Shown here in pieces: positions 48,501 to 60,000 of a stretch of 64,000 nt of DNA. Numbering within the stretch: the first letter of the stretch is position 1; every line of letters starts with the position of its first letter. The stretch lies in NCBI GenBank assembly GCA_021186555.1, contig JAJKFL010000014.1:18117533-18181532 (forward strand). Direction: 5' to 3'. This DNA is from Reticulitermes speratus. Taxonomy: Eukaryota; Arthropoda; Insecta; Blattodea; Rhinotermitidae. The notes below the pieces were generated by a model. It made no database searches, was not told where the DNA came from, and saw only the letters and a program-made list of their open reading frames with translations. The position numbers were made by a program, and so were the translations under genes.

Positions 48501-51500
48501 GCTGTTTTGTTCCACTGCCATTATGTACTAATGCTATCAGAATGCTGGATTTTGCCAGAAGTACAAAACACAACAGAGGCATAGATGCATTTTCTGAGAG
48601 CAGTTGTTGGTGACTGACAGATTCATCATTAAATACAATGCAGATGTAAAGGGGGGGGGGGGGGAACTAAAAATAATAGATATTGGGGCAATATGCTAAT
48701 ATTACAATATTAAAGTATGGTTCAAACATTTAGGAAAGATATATGGAAGATCACAGCAGTACCTCAAGAATGTGAATCTGAAGGCCAGTGGACAAAATGA
48801 AGACAGTAGTTTTTGAACTTTGATATTAAAGTTTGAGATTTTAAAGTTTGGAGATTTGAGGTGGTTCTTCATGTGGTGATAAAGAATAAAGGTGTGTGAT
48901 TTTGTGTCACGTGGCAAGATATGGTTTCGTTCATATTACTAATTTTTCATGTGTTTTGGAATTCATTATATGATGCCTGCATAAAATTTAACAAATATGT
49001 TTTACAAACATTACACCACTGATGTGTGTGTTTATACATGTGTTACACCCCAGTCATTATTGACTGGCTACAGGTTGAACAGTGAGGGTCTGGTTGCAAG
49101 CACGTGCAGAAATTTCTCACTTTGCCATCACATTCAGCCTGAGCCTTCTACCTAATGTGCCAAGGTTAAGAATGCAAGGAACTTTACTACCACACCTGTA
49201 TATGCCTTTTGTTATGTGCTGTGTAGCCACAGGGAAATGTTTTTATGCTTTCATCTTATATACTTACAAGAGTGGCAGAATCTATGGTGTAGACCTTGTA
49301 ATTAGAGTTCTTGCCGCCAATAGGTGTTACACTCGCACCATTGATTGCCATACCAATAGCACGAGTTGGTCTATCAACGGAATAATAGACATTAAAGTGA
49401 TCGCTATGAGTGTGTCCATTGAAGATGGCTGTTACTGTGTCTGAAAACCTGAAAATAAACATACATGGTTTAGGAAGTCTTGCAGTGTTCTGTCAACACT
49501 GTTTGATGCAGTAATTTAAAATTATGAGACCCAGTCTTCTTGGATGAAACTTCATGTATTCTGGTAGAAGAGTCTTCATATTCACCACCATGAGAACCTC
49601 ACATCTCATAGAACAGTATTTATTTATTTGTTTGTTTGTTTGTTTGTGGGTTATGCAGTGACACATACAGTACCTCTGACTGTATGGTGTCAATCTGTAG
49701 GATAATTTATGAATAGTGGCTTGAGGACACAGAAAGAAGTGTCCATATCCTAACTGAGGTACCAGTCCACTATTTTCCTGGAAGAACTGAGGAATACAAC
49801 AGGAAAGTTCACTCAAAATAGCGGAGTTCAAACATTTCAGAATGACTGTAACAAATTGAAGTTACATTCAGCAAGAAATTATGATCTGATTAAGATCAGG
49901 GAATACTTGCTTCCATTAAATTCAAAATGTTTTATCTTCCAGTACAGTCTCTGAAAACCTAAGAACTGAAATATAATTTTGCCTGTTCTGTACAGGCTTG
50001 AAACTTTGTCTATTACCTTAGGCAGTAGAAGACTGTATATTATACACATGCATGCAGCATGTTGTGTTTATACCTTGTTAAATGACATCTTCTGGTACTG
50101 ACCTGTCAGTAATTTACGGAATTCTCTGCTCCAAGTTCTGAGACATGATGGCTGTGTAGGGACATGTTTAAGAATGTGAACCTTTTCACCAGCTTTCTCG
50201 GCCTTCAGCAGTGTGTCAGCCAGCCACTGAAGCTGACCATCTATGTCCTTTGGGCTATAGATTGTCCACCTGTCAAATCATGTTACTCATTCTTTATGGC
50301 ATTAATATGAATTTTGCTGTCATAAAATGCTTGTTGTATTTATCTGTAAATGATGAATGTGCCTGTTCATGGCTGTGAATTTTTATAGTTCTTAGATGAA
50401 GATTACTGCCTTCTGAAATATGATACAGTGTGGTTTGATGGGCAGATACCACTGTTTCAGAGGAATCTGCTGCCTCTATCTCAAAGAGCAAGTTGCTCTA
50501 AAGTGTTGGTAGCTGCCAAATTACACAGCATTGTGTCCCAGAGGACTATGTTCTTAATGCATTACTCACTACAGTGGACACAGCAAGTTTGTGTATACTT
50601 GTGTTGTGATGACTAAATGCTGATATTGAGCAAATTTACTTTTACAATAACAAGTTGAACTGCACCATGGTTTTCAGAAATCTATCTACGTAATGCACAG
50701 AAAATATTACATTACCATTGCCTTCCATACATTTAATATATAATCATTCAGAACCATCCATTTTTTCTATATTTTTCAGACAATGTGTGCAATGGAAAAT
50801 TAGGAACTTAACCGTTCTAGCCCTGAAGGAAGGATAGTGTTTACAGTTTGTTGGCAGAGATTATGTAAGTATTTAAAATGATGGGATACTTATATAAAAT
50901 CTGTGTGTAGGAAAGCTCTCTTTATGTCTCATTTATTCATCATTCAAGAATTAATTTTATTTCCAGATGTGTGGTTGCAGTGGTCCCACAATTCTACAGT
51001 ATAGGTGAGCAGGACAAATTTGACTTTTAATTGTGAGCCTGATGATTTTTCACCACTGGGGTATTTGGTGAACCATGTAGATTGGTCTGCACCTTCCAGT
51101 CATCACATAGCCAAACTCTGTGCCACTTAATGCTATTGTAAACCAAATGTCCACGAGCCATTCACCATAGTCTTTGTTACTTGACATAAATGACTGATAA
51201 AGATTTTGGTGTCCAGATTTTATGCTAACAGATACGAGCAATTCTGTGGCAGAGTTAGTGTAAAGCAGGGATAAAAAACAAAGATTGTTCACAACCAGAG
51301 TTGTGCAGCTCTGTAGCACAATTACTGTTCAGCTCAGATTTATAAAAAAAAGGGGAGATAAAATAATTCTAGGCAGTTCTACAAAATTTCTAGATACCAT
51401 GGAGATCTGGTGCCCTGGATTTGTGACCCTGCTGGAGATCTATGTATCTGTTTCATACAATGATGCAAAATGTTATACTGGTAAAATGGTAAGTGACAAC

Positions 51501-54047
51501 AAATCTTGTTGCTATCATATTTTTGTACATGTTGGCGAATCCAGTAATGTCAAAGCAAAACCCTATCTTTTGTTTATTACCCTGTATAAATGTGTGGATA
51601 GTGCTTATTTAGACTGAGTATCTGCTCATGAAGTTAAGATGGCGATGGCTGGGTGATGTATAATGTGTGGTAACCCCCGCTGCTAGATGCAGTAGTTTAT
51701 AAGTGTTCTACATGTGGCATACAGTGCAGCAAATAGTTCTGTCTTGAAGTTTATCATGTTCAAGATAGATATAAGTGTATATCTAGTAAATTTGAACACT
51801 TTCTGCAGGATATATTGAGTGATACTTATGTTTCTGAGGTCACACTATAGGTGCCCATAAAGTTAAGCGCTTAAATATAGCTTTGATATCCATAATTTAC
51901 CAGTTTTGTATATAGCAGAGGTTACTGTTGAGACCTATAATTCGAAAACCAGGTTTTACCAGTACAGTGTAAAACCCTCCTCGTAGAACAGTTTCTTTGG
52001 TTTCCTCTGGCAACCAGTCAGACCACAGATTATATGCAAGTTCATATAACCATTTTGTGGAAACCGTTTCATCAGTAATATTGTATGGTGCAAACCTGTA
52101 ATGAAATAATGTATTCAATCAGCATTGTTACACCCCATACAACAAGTCCACTTCTCCACAAACTTTTATGTACAACACTTCTATCTCATTGTCAGTTATA
52201 TATCAAAGTAATAATGGCTATAACAAAATATGAAGTCAAGAAAGTAACTACTGTTTGTGATCTTAATAGATTTTTGTTCTTAAGTAACATGAATTTTGTT
52301 TTGAAAGTTAAATTCATTCTACAGTATATTATCTTTGACTGTGTTCTTGCTGGGTGTGTCATTCTAACCTTGTTAAGTTTAAAATAACGAGGACTCTAGT
52401 ACAGCAAGTTCCCACAGTTTGACCCTCAGACTCTTTCTGGATAAATGGAAGAAATCCATTTTTATTGTCCTGGCCAACTGAAACAGTATGTAGTATGTTG
52501 CTTTCTACAGTTATAAAATATAGTCCCTTCACCAAGGCTGAAGAACTTATCATTGCAAGTATCTGAAAACAGAGTATCAGGGACAGAGTCTGGGTCTAAG
52601 ATTAACTGGGTAGGAAAGGAAAGTTTTTGTGGACATAACAATTTATACAGTTCCTGTAATATCACTGCATTAGTTAAATTTCATTGGCATGTAACTTTGA
52701 TGTGGGGAATGAAGAAATAGGAAAACCTCATGAATGAGAAAGAAGTACATGTGCATATATGTACTTTCAGAATGTGTCTTAGTACTATGAGCATGTAGGA
52801 TATATGTGAGGCACTCACATTTTTCCTGGAAATACCTCTTGAAAAACAAGAAGTAGATTGAGAGTGATATTAAACTGAATCTTCAAGAAACTGGATGTAA
52901 GGATTTTATGGCATGTAACTGGGTTACATTGGGACTCAGTTATAAGCTCTTGTGTTAGGAATGTTAAAGCTTTGTGTTCTGTTAGCAGTATATTTGCTTG
53001 TTTTTTGTTCAGTCAGTTAGAACTGCCACTTTAACTGAACATAAAGCAAAGTAACTTCTGTGTTTGTTTGATTTTATGTAATAAAAATTTTCTGCGTTTA
53101 AATGTTAAATATAAAGCAATGTCTAAGTCAGCAAATTAAAATAATGAAAACGTTGTTGCAATAATAGAAGAAAAAAAGAAGTACTCACTGATTTATTGGA
53201 CTTGGTTCATGGTTTCCAAGAACTTGATACAAAGGTGTTTTTGGGAAGTATTCTTGTACTTTTCTTGTAATAGCTTGTATTATATAAGCATTCAATTTAA
53301 TAGTTGTATTCCATACTGCATGGCCCACAAGATCTCCAGTTATATAGATATAATCAAGTTTCTGTAAAAATGCCATTGTTAAAATTATCTGTTCATACTG
53401 TTTTTTAATCTTTATTAGTTTTATGATACTGCAGAGGATGTCTTAAATGTCTGCCATTACAGTCACTTCTTTGGGATTATTTCTAACTCAAATTTAATTG
53501 GTGAATGATGTCTCAACTCATCCATAATGTGTGAGATTTTAGATTTTCATGATGGTGGTAACTGTGAGGATTAGGGCCAACTTTTGTATGGGGTGTGACA
53601 CCTTATATTCTGACAGATGAATGTCGATGTTTTGGAGGAATCTGCTGCTCCTGATTCAGAATAGGAGTGTATCCTGAAGATGGATGCAGCATGTTCCTCC
53701 AAAACGTGAGTAGGCCTACATATCCCCCAGATTACATGACCTCATATCCCACAATACAGTAATGTTTGTCTGTATTGGTTAAAGTTGTTGAAGCCTTAGT
53801 TATTTCAGTGGCATATATCGGTTTGGAATTTTTTATATTTGTTTTCTTTAAATACTAGTGTATTGATCATTGGAAATTCAATGGGAAGTATCTTTTTTCA
53901 TTATAATTATATTCTTACAATTAACAGATTAAATACATGTTTATTTGAACATTAAATTTAAAACTGCAACACAAAGATGTGAATGCAGCGATTCCTGCTT
54001 ATGTAGCATGGAAGTGTCTATTCACAGCTTGCGCAGAAAGCCTCCTG

Positions 54048-54083
<36 letters not shown>

Positions 54084-57000
54084 CATACATACATACATAC
54101 ATACATACATTGGCTTTTATGAATATGGAATTCTTACATACATTTTACCAACTAAAAACGTAATTTAGTATCAAATAATAATGAATTGTAATATTCTTAT
54201 GGTGATGTGGATGGGGTGTGGAATAAAGCAGCCATGCCTTATTTTGGTTTTTCTGTATGGACTGGGATGGACCACAAAAACATCCCATTGTATCCGATCA
54301 CATGATCATTACTTTTCAGCAGATGGGCAAATTTAGTCTCTGTGGGGTGTGGAGGGGAAAATAATTTCTTCTTTTCATTAATCACCCTGTTATGATTTCT
54401 CCTGTACTTCTTTTCCATCCCTTTTATTTGTCCATAAAATCACCATCCCCCACACACGCATTAAAATAGGTTATTTAGCTATAGCCAAAACATGCCAATA
54501 AAGAGAAACTGTGCAGTATATCTTAATTACAATGTGTGCCAAAGTACATCCCATTACGTGTTTACAACCCTTTCACACCTGTCACAAAACCACAAGAATT
54601 TCCTCTTCCTCTGTTTTGTTTATGAGGAAATTCTGTTAGGATCTTCAAGGTGTGCTGTTGTTCTGTTCCATTACAGATATGTTAAACATGGGTTGGAATG
54701 AAACACTTCTTGTGTCTGAGATGCCATATACAAACAAAGTGTGTAGTTTAGATCAAAGGGGAATGAACTGGCTCTGAAGTCTCTACTCACTCTTCCTATA
54801 CTCCTTACTGAAGAATTTTACAAAGTGAAACAGAGTTTTCTGATATGTAGGTCCATTATACCCAAGAAAACTTATGCAGCAACCTGGGGTCAAAAGAAAA
54901 TTAGGTTCAAGATGTAGGTGACAGTTTTTAAAACATTATGATTTAATGTGCAGATTTATTCTTGAACTTATGCCTCTAAATTTTTTGTCATTGTGTACAT
55001 TTGGACTCCATTCTTGCAACTCCTCTAGTCATTCAATTTATTTTACACCCACTAATGCACACGTAAAACCACTTTTTGTGGTTTTTTATTGTAAATTGTC
55101 ACCCCTACACGTGTTTTGATCCTAGGATCATCATCAGGGGATCCTAGGATCGAAACACGTGTAGGGGTGACAGTTTACAATAAAAAACCACAAAAAGTGG
55201 TTTTATGTGTGCTTTAGTTGGTGTAAAATAAATTGAATTAGTGAAAATGCACGGTGATATCATTATAAAAAAATCCTCTAGTCATCTTTCTTAACTATCC
55301 AGTTCTAGTTTATTTTTTTACTAAAATAGCAGAATCTTTACCTGATTTGTTGTCTTAATTTGTTGCAGGGTATCTTCAAAAGCTTGCATCTGTGGGTCTG
55401 TATTCCCATCTGGTGAGTTTGGTGGATTATAGTGGATGTCTGTCATATGAACGATTTTCAGAGGATCGGCAGCCTGAAAATAAGTTTAAAAAATGTCTTG
55501 CCAATTAGCCATGCTGTAGCTTAAGCAGTTATATGTTGGCTTCTTATTCTCTAACCTTGGTTGCAATCTTGGATGTGATCTGTGGTGGACAAAATGGTAT
55601 TTTTGTCCAAAATTCTTTGGTTTTACAATGTTAATTGTAATGCCACCATTGTTTCACCATGCTTATCTGTTACCATCCCTTCAGTTGTGTCATAACACTG
55701 ACCAGAAAACACAGTATCACATTCTTGGTCTTAATTTAAGGATCTTATCTCTTTGACCTGGCAATTGGCTGGTCATAAAGGTTAAGTTGTCACTATATGC
55801 TCCATGAAGGCCTATAGTGGGGAGTAGAGATATAACTCCGCTCAATCTTTATGTCGGCACTAGAAGGAGGTGAGTGGTCAGCCTCCCACCCCGGCCTCTT
55901 TATGCCCAAGATGGGGCCCCTGTTACCCATTGAATAGGAGGCTGGGTGAGCAGGGGAGCTGGTCTGGATGTTTTGGAGCAGAGATGAATCTCTTGCCCCT
56001 TCTGGGATTCAAACCCAGGATCGTCCAATCCATAGCCTAGTCAGTAGTCTGACTATGTCATCCCATCTCCACTTTTCCGGTGATGTAGTCAGGAAGTTAA
56101 TTGTCTCACCAAACCATCAGCCAGATTTCGGTTGTATAGTAACATGCGTATATGAGTAGTAGTACTGACACATTAGGTCAAAATGCAGAGATCAGTACTT
56201 TCACTTCCACACGAAATGTCAGGAAACTGCCTTAGGTACTGCATACAGCATTTAATGCAGAAATAGAACATCACTGCCCAGAATGATTGTGTTGCTGCTG
56301 CTGCTTAATTTGCTCATGGCAACAGTGAAGCAATTTTTGCATAGAGTTACATATTATTCAACGCAGGAATACTAGTGTGTGAAGGTTATGGCATCCTGAT
56401 TGAGAAATATGAAACATGTTTGTGCAGAGCATTTCTAAAAACATGGTCACATCTTATATGAGCTATAGGATAAACCATTTGGAGTAGAAGATACAAATGT
56501 AACGCAAAGCCATATTGTAATGTTATAACCCTGTGCTAGTGTAGTACTGTTGTTCAGATGTACTTGAAATTAAATATGCTGTACCAAGAAACAATCCAAA
56601 GGTCACAGCTTTCCTAATGTGGTATGTAGACATATTAATAATGATGACGATATATTGAAACCTTTACTGCAAATTTTAAAAGTAGTGACAGACTTCTGAA
56701 CTGGACTACTGTATTCATGCTACATATTGAGCACAGCAGATTCTGTTTTGAGTCCACTCCATTCTACAGCATTAGACATGGCTAAAACACAGATGGATAT
56801 ATAACAAGTCTTTCACATGTGTCTAAGCAGTACTAACCTATTGGTCTTCATAATGGTTATTTGGTGTTTCATCTGTGAGGTGGGAACTGAAATCTTAAAC
56901 ATTTTTATTTGAATTTTGTGTTTAAAAGACCTGTGCTTTGGGAAATATTGCAATTTGTCAATTCTTCATTGCTCTAAGTCCTATAACACTGCATTTTGTG

Positions 57001-60000
57001 TCCTGTTAACTGGATCTTAATCATTAATGTCTCACCTTTCATTTAGTTTAGGCATTATTATTATTGCTTACCTTTGAACTTCACCTGTTATTAATTTTAC
57101 ACGCATAAATTTACCTGCACATCTGCTTTCCTGTTGTCAGTTTTCTTTACTTCTTGTTTGAGCCCATAATCAATATCTACTGTCCATTGAAAAACAGGAT
57201 CATCTATTGAACAGTCATAGTCTTGCAACACGATTCCACAGACTTGGCCAGGAGGAGGGCGGGCATTCTTATATATGTACAGTATTGTATCCTGTAAAAT
57301 GTGTAAGATTATGAAAATTAACAGTTGACATTTGGAAATGTGTGTAACGGGTGACTGGAGCTGTGTGACTAGAGTTCTACATAGTAAATTTCCCAATATC
57401 ATACATACAATAAACAGGATGAAGGCTAACTGGATTGGTGACATCTTGCATGGCAACTGCCTTCTAAAACACGTTATTGAAGGAAAGATGAAAGTGATGG
57501 GAAGACGAGGAAGAATATGTAAACAGCTACTGGATGACCTTAAGGAAACGAGAGGCTCTTGGAAATTGAAAGAGGAAGCACTGGATCACACTCTTTAGAG
57601 AACTCGCTTGGGAAGAGGTTATGGATCTGTTGTAAGACAGACTACTTGATGAGTGAACAAGCAGTGATAAAGCAGCTTTGGCTGAGTTCATCAGTAGACA
57701 GAATTTATCCTACCAGACGTTTCTGCATGCCAGAAAAAGCACCTGTCCATGCCACTGTAATTACTCTATACCAAACTCTTCACCATCACGTAACGTAGAA
57801 GACATAAAACTGAGCAAGCTTGCTGATGTAGTATTGCTTCTGTCTTGTATTTGGGAGGACTGTCCTGTCTGCGCCTTTCGTGGTTTTACCCAGTTCCTAC
57901 TAACAAATTCTAGTCTAGTACCTTAAATTCAACCACAGTCATTTCCATCTACATTCTTTTTCCAGTATGTATTATTCACAGTGATCTGTTGATTTGATGC
58001 TCTATGATTCTAGTTACTAACAGCATTGTTAAATAAGCTATGAATAAATGCATAACATGGTTCCTTTTGTAGTGTTGTGTGATATGTATCAATTACTGTT
58101 TAAGTAAGTCATTAAACATATGTAGAGAAATAAGAAACAAGTGGGGAAGAGAATATCAACTAATAAATTTGAAGATTTTTTCCAATCATTGGCATTGAAT
58201 TTTTACTTGCTATGGATGAACAAATGCCGATCCCAGTGGCCGTGCGGTCTAAGGCGTGGGTCTTCGGCCGCTCGCTTACTAGGATCGTGGGTTCGAATCC
58301 CACCGGGGGCATGGATGTTTGTGTTGTGTTAGATGTATGGACGATAGCATGAAACATAAGGTGGCATGTAGGACAAAAAGGACTTCAACAGTACAAATGG
58401 ATCAAAGGGGAAAACCCAGGAATTAAAAAAAAAAAAAATCCCACCGGGGGCATGGATGTCTGTCTCTTGTGAGTGTTGTGTGTTGTCAGGTAGAGGTCTC
58501 TGTGACGAGCTGGTCCCTCATCCAGAGGAGTCCTACCGACTGTGGTGTGTCTCAAAGGTGTGATCATGAAACCTCGACGAAACGAGGAGGCCCAGGCCCA
58601 TATAGGGCTGTCGAGCCATAGGGAGGGGGGGGGGGGGAAGGATGAGCAAATAAATGATTTTTTTAGCCCTGTTTATTTATTATTATTATTGTTATTATTA
58701 TTTACTGCAATTGGGTTATCACCCGGTGGCAGCAGTCCTTATACTAGAACACACAATACAAATGGGCATATAATATACATAAAAGTAACAATACAAAAAC
58801 AAACTATGCACAATTACAAAACAAAATACATACAGTAAATACAATTACCCACATTAGAACACCGTACACACATTACAAAAACATCCACACCTTACAAAAA
58901 CACCCACACACAATACAAAAAAAAACACGCACATTACAAAAAACACCCACACATTAAATAATCTCAATGCGTTAGAATATCCTCAGAATAAAGTCAGACC
59001 AAAGTACATGATACTTATATCCCCCAAGAACTTAATTCACTTCACTTCACTTCGAAACCAAAACACTTCACTTCACATCACTTCACGCACCTTCACTTCA
59101 CATCATTCCCTTATTTCCATTTAACCCCACTTAAAAACTCTTAGCTTGTAATTTGTTTCTTGACCCTCTTTCTAAAAGTGCTTAATTTACAGGGGAAAGT
59201 CGCTAGTACGCTTGGAGGTAATTGGTTCCAGCTTTTTATGGTCCTATTTACAAAGGAATATTTACCTACATCTGTTCTTTGTTTCCTAGTCCTAATTTTC
59301 TGACTATGATCGTCCCTAGCCAGGTAGCATGGTTTTAGTAGTCTATCCCCTATCATTTTCCAAGCCCGTCCCCCGGTGTATGCTTTGAAAAGGGCGCATA
59401 TTCGGGCTATCGCTCTACGCTGTGTCAATGTTTCCCAACCCGATTCTTTCGTATTGCAAATTTTGCCGCTCTCTTTTACACGCGATTCAAAGCGCTTACC
59501 TGGCCTTCTCTATATGGGTCCCAACACACCGCTCCATACTCAAGTATCGGTCTCACTAATGCCGTATAGGCTAAACGTTTCGTATTATTATTTGCCCTTT
59601 TGAGTATACACATTACGAAATGAAGAGCCTTCCATGCTGTTCTTAGTGTATAATTTACATGATCTGCCCAGCTTAGATCGCTGCGTTTAATTATTCCTAA
59701 ATACTTAAAGCTATTTGCCTCTGGAATTAGTTGATCCCCAATAAAATACCTCAGACTATCTTTCACCCTAGCTTTATTGAAGCTTACTGCTTTACTTTTA
59801 CCTGGATTTATCCTCATTTCATTTTCAACCGCCCATTCCCCTAATCTATTTAAGTCTGTCTGCAACTTTTCAATGTCCCTACTATCCATTATCCTCCTGT
59901 ATATTATACAATCATCAGCGAAAAGCCGTATATTTGACTCAATGTTTTTCCAAATATCATTAACATAAGCGAGAAACAGCAACGGACCTAATACGCTCCC

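Noticed and set aside
51285..51617. Plus-strand ORF of 110 codons between ASM exons 6 and 7.
   Set aside because: It is antisense intronic sequence with no domain. The AT-rich, CpG-poor composition favours chance open frames.
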